This document shows positions 23,387-31,248 of a stretch of 40,085 nucleotides of DNA, in pieces. The stretch comes from an uncultured Collinsella sp. (GTDB lineage Bacteria; Actinomycetota; Coriobacteriia; Coriobacteriales; Coriobacteriaceae): the NCBI GenBank assembly GCA_958403205.1, contig CATXWM010000021.1, forward strand, positions 1 through 40,085. Reading direction: 5' to 3'. Position numbers and translations under genes: made by a program. A model generated the notes under the pieces. The model searched no databases. It saw only the letters and a list, made by a program, of their open reading frames with translations, and was not told the origin of the DNA. How positions within the stretch are numbered: position 1 is the first letter of the stretch; each line of letters opens with the position of its first letter.

Positions 23387-24247
23387 ATGAAGCTGAAGAA
23401 GCTTGGCGCATTTGCCGCCACGGGTGCTATGGCGCTCGCCCTCGCTCTGACGGGCTGCGGCTCGTCCAACGCCACCTCTGGTTCTAATGCCGGTTCCAGC
23501 AGCTCTGACGACGCTAAGGTCGAGAAGGTCGACGGCTCCAAGGAGTACGCGCTCGTCAAGGACGGTACGCTGACCGTCGGCACCTCTGCCGAGTACGCTC
23601 CGTTTGAGTACAAGGATGACAACGGCGATTATCAGGGCTTTGACCTTGAACTCATCAAGGCTATCGGCGACAAGCTGGGCCTGGATGTCGAGTATGTCAA
23701 CAATGACTTTGACACGCTGGTTCCGGGCGTCGCATCGGGCGCCAAATATGACGTTTCCATCGCGGCTATCACCGATACGCCCGAGCGTGAGAAGGAAGTC
23801 ACTTTCTCCGATTCCTACTACATGGACGATCAGGCTATCGTGACCAAGGTCGATAACACCGACATCACGGCCGACAACTACAGCGAGAAGCTCAACAACG
23901 CCGATGCTACCATCATCGTCCAGTCTGGCTCGACCGCCGAGTCCTTTGCCCAGGAGAACTTCCCCAAGGCCAAGATTGTCCCCTACAAGGACGCCACCGA
24001 GTGCTTCAGCGCCCTGCAGTCCGATAAGGGCGACGCCGTAGTCACCAACCGCTCCGTTGCCAGCCAGCTGACCGCCGAGCAGTTCAACACCTGCCAGACC
24101 ATTAAGCAGATTAGCACCGGCGAGGAGTACGCCATCGCCATCAACCAGGGCAACACCAAGCTCAAGGACGACATCAACCAGGCCATCAAGGACCTGACCG
24201 ATGACGGTACCGTTGACGCCCTCATGGCTAAGTACAACATCAAGTAA
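23387..24247 (+). CDS. Polar amino-acid ABC transporter substrate-binding lipoprotein
   Basis: A 286-aa surface lipoprotein. The signal peptide ends in a lipobox, ALTGC, with C24 as the lipidated residue, followed by a Ser/Asn/Gly linker. The mature part is a type II periplasmic-binding fold of the family 3 amino-acid class: GTLTVGTSAEYAPFEY, GFDLELIKAIGDKLGL, FDTLVPGVASGAKYDVSIAAITDTPEREK. GGAAGGAGA precedes the ATG. A hairpin after the stop separates it from the permease gene, which would keep binding protein in excess of membrane subunits. Confidence 0.95.
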   Translation: MKLKKLGAFAATGAMALALALTGCGSSNATSGSNAGSSSSDDAKVEKVDGSKEYALVKDGTLTVGTSAEYAPFEYKDDNGDYQGFDLELIKAIGDKLGLDVEYVNNDFDTLVPGVASGAKYDVSIAAITDTPEREKEVTFSDSYYMDDQAIVTKVDNTDITADNYSEKLNNADATIIVQSGSTAESFAQENFPKAKIVPYKDATECFSALQSDKGDAVVTNRSVASQLTAEQFNTCQTIKQISTGEEYAIAINQGNTKLKDDINQAIKDLTDDGTVDALMAKYNIK

Positions 24248-24269
24248 AATAGCTACTTGATTGCTCGCG

Positions 24270-24300
24270 GGCCCTTTCCGCTTTGGCGGAGAGGGCCTTT
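24270..24300 (+). terminator. Partial terminator between binding protein and permease genes
   Basis: Twelve-base arms (24270-24281 and 24286-24297) with a short TTTG loop and trailing TTT. In ABC operons such a hairpin lets only part of transcription continue. Confidence 0.7.
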
Positions 24301-24365
24301 GCGCTTCTCTTGACGGAGAGCATTTCCGTCTCGTTTTGCCGACAACTTCTACGATAGGAGCCACC

Positions 24366-25727
24366 TTGTCTCGACTGAACAAAGGGGCTGCGGAGCAGCG
24401 TTTTCCACTGCCCGCCTTGTTCCAAAAGCTAGTCTGCGTCATGGCCGTGGCGCTCGCGCTGGTGTGTGTGGGGACATATGCGCCCACGACCGCCCAGGCG
24501 CTTGAGACCACAAAGATTACCGCTCGACCCAACACCGGTTCGGGCAGCGCTGTGGTCGGCGGTACCGAGACGCGCATTACCTGGGAGGTCCAGGCCGATG
24601 CCGATGAGGAGCTGAGCGGTCTTTCTTTGACGTTTGTCGACGGCACGACGTTTGGTACCGATGACACGCGATTGACGATGCTCTCGGGCGAGGACCTCAT
24701 GGATCGTACGCCCATGAAACCCACGTGCAAGGCTGACGGCCAGACGCTCAAGATTGACTTTGGCGAGACGGCGCCTGCCGGCGGCTTTTTCCGTGTCGAG
24801 GTTTACGGCGTGACCTTCCCCGTCGAGGGCGGCGATGAGGCCTTTAGCGGCACCTACACTTTGGCCGATGGCTCGACCAAGAAGATCTCCAAGATTCCGT
24901 CGGTGGAGATCAAGGGCGTGACGGCCTTCGATAACTTCCTGGCCGACCTTAAAGAGCAGCCGTGGGTCGAGGCTTGGAACTCCAATATGTTCCTGCGCCT
25001 GTTCTTGAACCCGGTCATTTTGGTCCAAAGCCTGCCGATCGTCTTTAAGGGCTTCCTTATGTCGCTCTCGATCGTGCTTGTGGCGTTTCCGCTGGCAATT
25101 CCCTTCGGTTTCGCCCTATCGCTCATGCGCATTTCCAAGTCGCGCATCCTTCGTTGCCTTGCCGGCATCTATGTGAATATCATCCGTGGTACGCCGGCGT
25201 TCCTGCAGATTTATATCGCGTTCTTCGGTCTGCCGTTGGCCGGCGTCAAGGTGGACGACTATGTCTTGGGCGTTATCGTCATGGCCATGAACTCGTCTGC
25301 TTACCTGTGTGAGATCTTCCGTGCCGGTATTCAATCGATCCCCAAGGGCCAAAACGAGGCTGCTCGTTCGCTGGGCATGAACGCGTTCCAGACGCTGCTC
25401 TATGTCATGATTCCGCAGACGTTCCGTAATGTCCTGCCTACGCTGACCAGTGAATTTATTCTGCTTTACAAGGATACGTCGCTGCTTGCCGCCGTGGGTG
25501 TGGTCGAGATCGTCATGAACGCCCGTACCATCGTGGCCACGACGGGCTCCATCACGCCGTATGTGGTTGCCGCCCTGTTCTATCTGGTCATCACCCTGCC
25601 GCTCGCTCGCTTGGTGAGCGGTCTTGAGGCGAGGCTTTTGGGCACGGCCGAGACCAAGAAGAAGCGTCCCGCCAAGAGCGCCGGACAGGTTGTCGCGACG
25701 CCTGCCGATCACATCGCCGGTCTGTAA
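24366..25727 (+). CDS. Amino-acid ABC transporter permease with an extra N-terminal extracellular domain
   Basis: A 453-aa protein. Residues 1-45 form a signal sequence or first membrane anchor (hydrophobic 20-37, possible cut after AQA). Residues about 46-190 are beta-rich and polar (TKITARPNTGSGSAVVGGTETRITWEVQ...), an Ig-like or carbohydrate-module-like ectodomain I cannot name. From about residue 215 comes a HisM/GlnP-type permease with the EAA-type loop NEAARSLGMNAFQTLLYVMIPQTFRNVLP that contacts the ATPase. Ordinary permeases of this class are ~220-280 aa and lack the ectodomain. The TTG at 24366 is used because ATAGGAG lies four to six bases upstream; the longer frame would translate the hairpin. 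Confidence 0.88.
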   Translation: MSRLNKGAAEQRFPLPALFQKLVCVMAVALALVCVGTYAPTTAQALETTKITARPNTGSGSAVVGGTETRITWEVQADADEELSGLSLTFVDGTTFGTDDTRLTMLSGEDLMDRTPMKPTCKADGQTLKIDFGETAPAGGFFRVEVYGVTFPVEGGDEAFSGTYTLADGSTKKISKIPSVEIKGVTAFDNFLADLKEQPWVEAWNSNMFLRLFLNPVILVQSLPIVFKGFLMSLSIVLVAFPLAIPFGFALSLMRISKSRILRCLAGIYVNIIRGTPAFLQIYIAFFGLPLAGVKVDDYVLGVIVMAMNSSAYLCEIFRAGIQSIPKGQNEAARSLGMNAFQTLLYVMIPQTFRNVLPTLTSEFILLYKDTSLLAAVGVVEIVMNARTIVATTGSITPYVVAALFYLVITLPLARLVSGLEARLLGTAETKKKRPAKSAGQVVATPADHIAGL

Positions 25728-25739
25728 GGAGGTCCTATC

Positions 25740-26492
25740 ATGAGCGAAACCAATAACTCGAACGAGGTCGTCGTCAGTATCAAGAACCTCCAGAAGGCCT
25801 TTGGCGACAACGTGGTCCTGCGCGATATCGATCTGGATGTGCACAAGGGTGAGGTCGTTGTGGTCTTGGGCCCCTCGGGCTCGGGCAAGTCGACGATGCT
25901 TCGCTGCATCAATCGTCTGGAGCATCCCACGAGTGGCTCGATTATCGTTGAGGGCGTGGATGTGTGCGCCAAGGGTGTCGACCTCAACAAAGTGCGTACG
26001 CATCTGGGTATGGTGTTCCAGCAGTTCAATTTGTTCCCGCACCTGTCGGTCAAAAAGAACGTCATGCTTGCGCAACAAAAGGTGCTCAAGCGCAGCAAGG
26101 AAGAGGCCGAGAAGATCGCCGTCGAGGAGCTGACCAAGGTCGGTCTTGCTGAGCGCATCGATTTTATGCCGAGTCAGCTTTCGGGCGGCCAGCAGCAGCG
26201 CGTTGCCATCGCCCGCGCCCTGTCGATGAACCCGCACGTCATGCTCTTTGACGAGGCCACCTCGGCGCTCGACCCTGAGCTCGTGCGCGACGTCCTGGGC
26301 GTCATGCGCGACCTGGCGCACGACGGTATGACCATGATCGTCGTGACGCACGAGATGGGCTTTGCCCGCGATGTCGCCGACCGCGTCGTCTTTATGGACG
26401 GTGGCGTCATTGTGGAAGAGGGTACGCCGAGCGAGGTCTTCGACCATCCTAAGAGCGAGCGCACCAAGGCGTTCTTGGGCAATATCTCGTAG
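25740..26492 (+). CDS. Polar amino-acid ABC transporter ATP-binding protein
   Basis: A 250-aa GlnQ/HisP-type ATPase driving the permease. Walker A GPSGSGKST, Q-loop MVFQQFNLFPH, signature LSGGQQQRVAIARAL, Walker B VMLFDEATSALD and the switch histidine in VVTHEMGFA are all intact. AAGGAGG lies seven bases before the ATG. It is 12 bases after the permease stop and ends the operon at a strong terminator. Confidence 0.97.
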   Translation: MSETNNSNEVVVSIKNLQKAFGDNVVLRDIDLDVHKGEVVVVLGPSGSGKSTMLRCINRLEHPTSGSIIVEGVDVCAKGVDLNKVRTHLGMVFQQFNLFPHLSVKKNVMLAQQKVLKRSKEEAEKIAVEELTKVGLAERIDFMPSQLSGGQQQRVAIARALSMNPHVMLFDEATSALDPELVRDVLGVMRDLAHDGMTMIVVTHEMGFARDVADRVVFMDGGVIVEEGTPSEVFDHPKSERTKAFLGNIS

Positions 26493-26513
26493 CCGGTTGA
26501 TGTAACTGCCGTT

Positions 26514-26559
26514 ACAAAAGAGCGGGGGCTGGACTTGAATCCAGCCCCCGCTCTTTTGT
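26514..26559. terminator. Bidirectional rho-independent terminator
   Basis: A perfect 20-bp stem (26514-26533 with 26540-26559) and six-base loop. The stem's ends are A-rich and T-rich, so it works in both directions. It lies between the convergent ABC operon and flavodoxin gene. Confidence 0.95.
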
Positions 26560-26609
26560 AGGGATGGGGATGTGCTTTGATGCAGGCTCTTTTGGAAGCC
26601 CTGGGTTCG

Positions 26610-27029
26610 TTACGCGAGCTCGGCTCCGAGGGCCTTGCAAGCGGTCTCGCCCTCGTCGTCGGGCGCGTCGTAGCAGATGGTGGAGTCCACGACGTTGACG
26701 CCGGCATCGTCGGCGTCGGCCTTCCAGTTGTCCATCCACTCGCCCTCGGCCCATGAATAGGAGCCAAAGAGGACGACCTTCTTGTCGCCGAGAGTCTCCT
26801 TGACCTCGTCCCACATCGGTTGGAACTCATCGTACTCGAGTTCCTCGGAGCCCATGGCGGGGCAGCCGAAGGCGATGGCGTCATAGCCTTCGGCCTTGTC
26901 TGCGGAGAAGTCGGCGCAGGAGATGACCTCTGCCTCGGCACCCGCGGACGTGGCGCCTTCGGCGACGAGGTTTGCCATGGCCTCGGTGTTGCCCGTGCCG
27001 CTCCAGTAGACGACGGCGATCTTGCTCAT
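26610..27029 (-). CDS. Flavodoxin
   Basis: A 139-aa FMN-binding electron carrier. The phosphate-binding loop WSGTGNTEAM follows the first strand (SKIAVVY). GCPAMGSEELEYDEFQP and FGSYSWAEGEWMDNW form the two isoalloxazine-binding loops, and the protein is acidic throughout. Length and motifs fit the short clostridial-type flavodoxins. Same strand and downstream of a DUF3793 gene, a frequent pairing in anaerobes. Confidence 0.95.
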   Translation of the reverse strand: MSKIAVVYWSGTGNTEAMANLVAEGATSAGAEAEVISCADFSADKAEGYDAIAFGCPAMGSEELEYDEFQPMWDEVKETLGDKKVVLFGSYSWAEGEWMDNWKADADDAGVNVVDSTICYDAPDDEGETACKALGAELA

Positions 27030-27075
27030 GTTGAGTCCTTTCAGTTGTGCGGCAGCTTGCCGCGGCTTCTATGTT

Positions 27076-27780
27076 CTATCGGGTTGCCTGGGCAAGTTGC
27101 GCCAAGCTGCAGCCCTGCTGATAGACAAAGGTGAGGTATTGAGTGCAAGCGCGGTAGGCGTCAAACATCGCAAGCGCTTGCTCGACATTCGTGTAGACCT
27201 TCCAAGCTCCAAAGACCTTGTAGTTCTCGCCGCGCTGGACGATAAACTCGCGCACATCGTCGTAGGGATATCCGAGGAAGTAGCCTATTTCGTGCGGAAA
27301 CTCGCAGGTGCAGTCGTTGCTGCAGCTAGCTTGCTGGGGTAGTGAGCATCGAGTCTGGCTACAGGCGCATTCCGCGACGTTATTGCTCGCGAGCGTGATG
27401 CGTGATGCCAAATGCACAAGGCATGTCGAAAGGTCTCTCGTGTCGTAGCCTTCCGAGGCGAGCGCCGTTTGGGCGCGAGGGTCTGCGAAATAGGTGGTGA
27501 GGCTTTTGGCTCGGTACATATACACGAGCGCTCCGCAGGGCCGCCAGACCAAAACACTCAGGTGGATACCGAACGGGTCAAGCTCGCGATTGCACTGGGC
27601 GATAACGTTGAGCAGGCGTGCTCGGCGCTCTGCGATGGTTTCGGTTGCGACCGAGCCGTCCCCGTGGGCGTAGGTGCCTGGATAGGTAAAGAGCGATGCC
27701 GGCTTGATGCCCGCGAGCGTGGGAGAGCAGTTGCGCACGACTGCTGCCTGAAACGTTGGGATGTCTATGGTTCGAGTCAC
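27076..27780 (-). CDS. DUF3793 family protein with a cysteine-rich insert
   Basis: A 234-aa protein of unknown function. The family signature HEIGYFLGYPYDDVREFI...GENYKVFGAWKVY is clear near residues 162-194. Just before it is a stretch with many cysteines (CACSQTRCSLPQQASCSNDC, then TCEF), more than I expect for the family, that could bind a metal or cluster. Translation begins at GTG 27780 after TAAGGAG. It precedes flavodoxin by about 46 bases, so the two are probably one transcript. A link to iron or redox homeostasis is inference from this pairing. Confidence 0.8.
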   Translation of the reverse strand: MTRTIDIPTFQAAVVRNCSPTLAGIKPASLFTYPGTYAHGDGSVATETIAERRARLLNVIAQCNRELDPFGIHLSVLVWRPCGALVYMYRAKSLTTYFADPRAQTALASEGYDTRDLSTCLVHLASRITLASNNVAECACSQTRCSLPQQASCSNDCTCEFPHEIGYFLGYPYDDVREFIVQRGENYKVFGAWKVYTNVEQALAMFDAYRACTQYLTFVYQQGCSLAQLAQATR

Positions 27781-27907
27781 GGCGCTCCTTACGGATCTAA
27801 CTGTTAGCCTAGGAAAACCTATACACGAAAGTAAGCCATGGTCAACAAAAAAGTTTGAGGCGGGAAACTAATTGACCGAACGGACATGATTTTGGGTTAA
27901 GATGGGG

Positions 27908-27924
27908 ACACCCCATGGGGGTAT
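27908..27924. promoter_or_regulatory. CsoR-type copper operator
   Basis: ACACCCCATGGGGGTAT is a near-palindrome of the form ATACCCC(C)ATGGGG-TGT, matching operators bound by the copper sensor CsoR. It lies 30 bases before the HMA gene and just after a possible promoter (TTGACC 27872-27877, TAAGAT 27898-27903, 20-base spacer), a position suited to repression. A csoR gene is not in the window. Confidence 0.65.
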
Positions 27925-27953
27925 CTAGATAGGGCTACTTGAAAGGGGAACGC

Positions 27954-28337
27954 ATGAGTGACTTGCTCAACCCTGCGAATCTCATCGTGCTGGCCGTCAT
28001 TGCCGTCGGCATGTTTTTTGGACTGCGTCGTATTGCCGCTTCGACACACGGGAAGAGTTGCTGCAGCGATGGCGCGAGCGGTAAGAAGGCCAAAAAGGTT
28101 GTTGTGGTGGATACCGATGCGTCACACTACCCCTATAGCGATGAGCTGCTCATCGGCGGCATGAGCTGTGACGGCTGCGCTCAGAACGTAGCCAATGCCC
28201 TCAATGCACTGGATGGCGTGTGGGCAACGGTGACGTATGCGGACCACACGGCACGCGTGCGCTCTAAGCAGCCGGTTGATCGCGGTGTCCTCGAGACGGC
28301 CGTGAAAGACGCAGGCTACTACGTCATGACGCTGTAA
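27954..28337 (+). CDS. Membrane-anchored HMA-domain (copper chaperone-like) protein
   Basis: A 127-aa protein with an N-terminal transmembrane helix (about 8-25), a basic linker containing a CC pair (GKSCCSDG), then an HMA ferredoxin-like domain with the metal site GMSCDGC (C72, C75). The fold is that of CopZ or the N-terminal domains of copper ATPases. Tethering by a helix is unusual for CopZ and suggests handing metal to a membrane partner. GAAAGGGG precedes the ATG, and a CsoR-like operator lies upstream. No copper ATPase gene is adjacent here. Confidence 0.85.
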   Translation: MSDLLNPANLIVLAVIAVGMFFGLRRIAASTHGKSCCSDGASGKKAKKVVVVDTDASHYPYSDELLIGGMSCDGCAQNVANALNALDGVWATVTYADHTARVRSKQPVDRGVLETAVKDAGYYVMTL

Positions 28338-28363
28338 GCGCCGTCTTGGATGCATTTCCTTGT

Positions 28364-28789
28364 CTAGGCTCGTCCGCGCAGCTCGATGTCTTGGATATCG
28401 TCGAAGTCGATGGCGATATCTTTGAGCTTGAGGAGCCTGAAGGCAGGGAGTACCTCGTCAAGGATGCCGGTGCGGGAGCGATAGCCGTACGCATCGTAAT
28501 AGGTGACGCGGACCAGGTCGCCACGTTTGAGACCCTCGAGCTTTTTAGAAAGCACGAGGGCTTTTTCTTCCGTGAGTTCACGTTTTGGCTCGACGGTGAT
28601 TTCCTGCTTGCGCACGAGTTCGTAGTATCCCGTGAGGGCGGCAAAGGGCATAAACTGTGCGGCGCGGTTGGCGCGCACGGCACCGTTGGCTGTGAGGTTG
28701 GGGTCGGCGGCGCGGCGTCTGCCCTCGGGGTCCGCCAGGCGCTCGAAGGCGGTCGGCGGGCGCACGGGCTGTTGTTTGGGTTTAGGCAC
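28364..28789 (-). CDS. YolD-like protein
   Basis: A 141-aa small basic protein of the YolD type: RANRAAQFMPFAALTGYYELVRKQE near residues 40-65 and GDLVRVTYYDAYGYRSRTGILDEV further on, a small beta-rich domain. YolD proteins accompany UvrX/YqjW-type Y-family polymerases in Gram-positives and are thought to work with them. I start at GTG 28789, five bases after GGAGG. It overlaps the polymerase stop by 8 bases (GTGCCTAA), so translation is coupled. Confidence 0.8.
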   Translation of the reverse strand: MPKPKQQPVRPPTAFERLADPEGRRRAADPNLTANGAVRANRAAQFMPFAALTGYYELVRKQEITVEPKRELTEEKALVLSKKLEGLKRGDLVRVTYYDAYGYRSRTGILDEVLPAFRLLKLKDIAIDFDDIQDIELRGRA

Positions 28790-30287
28790 GGTGTCCTCCA
28801 ACTTGGTCGTTGCGTTCGCGCGCGGTGGCGCCGGCGGTAAAGCTTAATCCCTTGACGAGCGCGTTCTTGCCGTACTTGCCTTTCACAGCCAGGACGGCGC
28901 GCGCCAGGTCGCGCTCGCGCTCATCGGCCTCGACATCGCTAAACAGATCGATAGTGGCAAATTCCTCGGGCATGAGGTTGCCAAAGCCCAGGTTGATTCG
29001 CTTGACCGGTCGTTTAGGGTCGACCGTTTGCGCCCAAAGGTCATCGAAATAGCCCATGATCTTCTTAAACGAATTGGTGCGCTCGGGCAGCTTGCGCGAG
29101 GCGTTGGAGTGTGCAAAGAGCGCGGCATAGCCACCACGCGGTTTGCCGCCATGCTCTCCCACAAAGATGCCATCGATTGCCTGCGCTTCGCGCACCAGGC
29201 GACGCCTTTCGTCATCGCACTGGACGGGCTTGGGCGCACGGGGTGCGAGCTCGGGGCCGGCGGTTGAGGTGGGTTCGATGCTCGACGTACTCGAGCGCAG
29301 GTGTCCGCATCCGTCCACATATTGTGCAGTACCGCTGGCATCAAGCCTGCGGATGTCGGCGCGCTCGCTCGCGTAGCCCACAAAGAGCGAGATGCTGTCA
29401 CATACCACGTGCTTATCGACCAAGTCCAGCACGGCACTGTCGACCATCTCGCGCAAGACGGTGTAGGCCTGCTCGTAGGCATAGCCCTTCGAGAGCACCT
29501 GTCCTGTAGTGGTCGAAGTTGCTTGCGGGCGATAGGCTTGGATATCGGCGATGGTTGTCGGCTCGCGTCCGAAGGCGTGGTCGATGAGATACTCGGCATT
29601 GACGCCGAGCTCGTCGTAAAGCAGGTTTTCGTCGAGCGCCGCGACGCCCATCAGATCGTAGACGCCGTATTTTTCGAGTCGTGCTGCCACGCCGGGGCCG
29701 ATGCCCCAGATATCGGTGATGGGACGATGGGGCCAGATTTCCTTGTGAAAGGTCTCGTCGTCGAGTATGCCGATGCGGCTGGGTACGTGCTTGGCGGTGA
29801 TATCGAGTGCAACCTTGGCCTGGAATAGGTTGGGGCCGATGCCGACCGTCGCCGTGATGCCGGTGCGCGCCAGGACCTCGTCGCGCAACATGCAGGCGAG
29901 CCCTTCCGCATCGGTGTGATAAAGGTCCAGATAGGGTGTCACGTCGATAAAGCACTCGTCAATTGAGTAGACGTGAACGTCTTGCGGACTGACGTATTCC
30001 AGGTAGATACCGTAGATCTGCGCCGACACCTCCATGTAGTGCTGCATGCGCGGTACGGCCTTGATGTAGTCGATGCTATCGGGAATCTCAAATAGGCGGC
30101 AGCGATTGTGAATCCCTAAGTCCTTCATGGCCTGCGTGATGGCGAGGCAGATGGTCGTGCGTCCGCGCGATTCGTCGGCAACGACCAGGTTGGTGGTGAG
30201 CGGATTGAGCCCACGGTCGACGCATTCGACGCTGGCATAAAACGTCTTGAGGTCGATGCAGATGTAGGTGTGCTGCCCGCCCGCCAT
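28782..30287 (-). CDS. Y-family DNA polymerase (UvrX/UmuC type)
   Basis: An error-prone translesion polymerase of 501 aa. Catalytic carboxylates are D12 in ICIDLKTFYAS and D110/E111 in YSIDECFID. The steric region, the helix-hairpin-helix-like stretch IWGIGPGVAARLEKYGVYDL and the little-finger domain (ISLFVGYA...) follow. A low-complexity insert rich in Ser/Thr/Pro and charged residues lies in the little finger (about 330-360). The ATG at 30287 is six bases after GGGAGG; the ATG at 30308 would place the start over a LexA box. Two DinR/LexA-type boxes lie just upstream, so SOS induction is expected. Confidence 0.9.
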   Translation of the reverse strand: MAGGQHTYICIDLKTFYASVECVDRGLNPLTTNLVVADESRGRTTICLAITQAMKDLGIHNRCRLFEIPDSIDYIKAVPRMQHYMEVSAQIYGIYLEYVSPQDVHVYSIDECFIDVTPYLDLYHTDAEGLACMLRDEVLARTGITATVGIGPNLFQAKVALDITAKHVPSRIGILDDETFHKEIWPHRPITDIWGIGPGVAARLEKYGVYDLMGVAALDENLLYDELGVNAEYLIDHAFGREPTTIADIQAYRPQATSTTTGQVLSKGYAYEQAYTVLREMVDSAVLDLVDKHVVCDSISLFVGYASERADIRRLDASGTAQYVDGCGHLRSSTSSIEPTSTAGPELAPRAPKPVQCDDERRRLVREAQAIDGIFVGEHGGKPRGGYAALFAHSNASRKLPERTNSFKKIMGYFDDLWAQTVDPKRPVKRINLGFGNLMPEEFATIDLFSDVEADERERDLARAVLAVKGKYGKNALVKGLSFTAGATARERNDQVGGHRA

Positions 30288-30301
30288 CCGAGCCCTCCCA
30301 T

Positions 30302-30332
30302 CAAACACATGTTCTTATCGAATACTTGTTCG
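30302..30332 (-). promoter_or_regulatory. Two LexA/DinR boxes
   Basis: On the minus strand CGAACAAGTATTCG (30332-30319) and AGAACATGTGTTTG (30315-30302) match the Gram-positive SOS box CGAACN4GTTCG with one and two mismatches. They are 17 bases apart and directly precede the polymerase gene. Confidence 0.75.
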
Positions 30333-30369
30333 ATAATACCCGCTCGTCCGGACGTCGTCAAAACCTGTC

Positions 30370-30397
30370 AAAAAGGGACTGGTTTGTTTTGGTAGGT
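30370..30397 (+). repeat. Repeat family B, single arm
   Basis: Twenty-four of 28 bases match one arm of the palindrome at 31060-31123 read on the minus strand (AAAAAGGGAC-GG-TT-TTTTGG-AGGT). This copy has no complementary arm nearby. Confidence 0.5.
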
Positions 30398-30524
30398 ATG
30401 GTCGTGCGGTTGGATCGGGTTTTAACGCAGCTCTAAAGAGTGCGAAACAGCTCGGAAAACCTCGCTTCGTAGCATGAGCCTAACGATTGATACCGCCTAC
30501 GCGCACGGAAGGGTTGTGGGAAAG

Positions 30525-31049
30525 ATGGTCAATTATGGGTTTGGTATGCCGACGCGCCTTGTTGCGGATGGAGACGTGGCTCGCTGGTGCGGACGATTGG
30601 TCGCTCACTACGGTGGCACCAAGGCGCTGGTCGTGTTGGGCGGTGACAAGCATACGCGCGATGAGCTTGTCTCGGCGGCACTTGGCTCGCTTGATCGAGC
30701 CCTGCTCGAGCGCGTGCTTTTTCGCTGCGGCTCGTTTGAGGGCGACGGGGGAGACGAGCTGATCGACGAAGCCGTGGCCCTGGCGACCGACGAAGGCGTG
30801 GACTTTGTCCTGGCGATTGGCGATGCCGATACTGCCGGCTTTGCGCGTGAGCTCGCGCGTCGCATGGCGGCGCTCGATGCCGTCGAAGACGGTTTTGTCC
30901 CTTATGGATGCATTCTCTCGGAGGGCAAGGTGCCTGCTGTCGTGGGCACCGGTGAGGTTCCCGTTTTTGCCATTATCGCGCCCGAACTGCTGGAGGGCAT
31001 CGGGTCTCCTCTGCGTGAGTTGCTCGGTAGCGTCTGCGCCGCGGCCTAA
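30525..31049 (+). CDS. Stand-alone N-terminal domain of an iron-type alcohol dehydrogenase fold
   Basis: Residues MVNYGFGMPTRLVADGDVARWC, then ALVVLGGDKHTRDELV and DEGVDFVLAIGDADTAGFARELARRMAA track the N-terminal NAD-binding half of Fe-ADH/butanol dehydrogenases (FNYGFYxPT..., VDFVLAVGGGSVIDTAK...). The GGGS-D motif that binds dinucleotide is altered to GDADTAG, and the C-terminal helical domain with the iron histidines is missing: the protein ends at about 174 aa. An earlier ATG at 30474 adds 17 residues and cannot be excluded; neither start has a good ribosome-binding site. The frame is intact and shows coding-like composition, so it may be a divergent small protein and not a dead fragment. 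Confidence 0.55.
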   Translation: MVNYGFGMPTRLVADGDVARWCGRLVAHYGGTKALVVLGGDKHTRDELVSAALGSLDRALLERVLFRCGSFEGDGGDELIDEAVALATDEGVDFVLAIGDADTAGFARELARRMAALDAVEDGFVPYGCILSEGKVPAVVGTGEVPVFAIIAPELLEGIGSPLRELLGSVCAAA

Positions 31050-31059
31050 TATTTGCCAT

Positions 31060-31123
31060 AAAAAGACGGGTTATTTTTGGTTGATAAAGCGTTTGACCTG
31101 CCAAAATAAGCCTGTCCCTTTTT
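31060..31123. repeat. Repeat family B palindrome
   Basis: AAAAAGACGGGTTATTTTTGG (31060-31080) pairs imperfectly with 31101-31123. Its plus-strand end, TTTTT, could terminate transcription of the ADH-like gene. Confidence 0.55.
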
Positions 31124-31206
31124 AATCGGTTGCCGTTTGGGGGCCGATTGGCAACGCTCGCTGATTATAGTATTGACCTGCGCTAGAATAGTGGCATCTG
31201 AATGTC

Positions 31207-31230
31207 CGGGCGCATGGAGGCGTGCGCCCG
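31207..31230 (+). promoter_or_regulatory. Leader hairpin before pgi
   Basis: CGGGCGCA / TGCGCCCG, a perfect 8-bp stem with an eight-base loop, six bases before the pgi ribosome-binding site. It may affect mRNA stability. Confidence 0.35.
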
Positions 31231-31248
31231 TATGCTGAGGAGGACTCT

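Noticed and set aside
23357..24751. Long minus-strand frame across the binding-protein gene and hairpin
   Set aside because: Antisense of two genes with clear families; composition is typical of a shadow frame.
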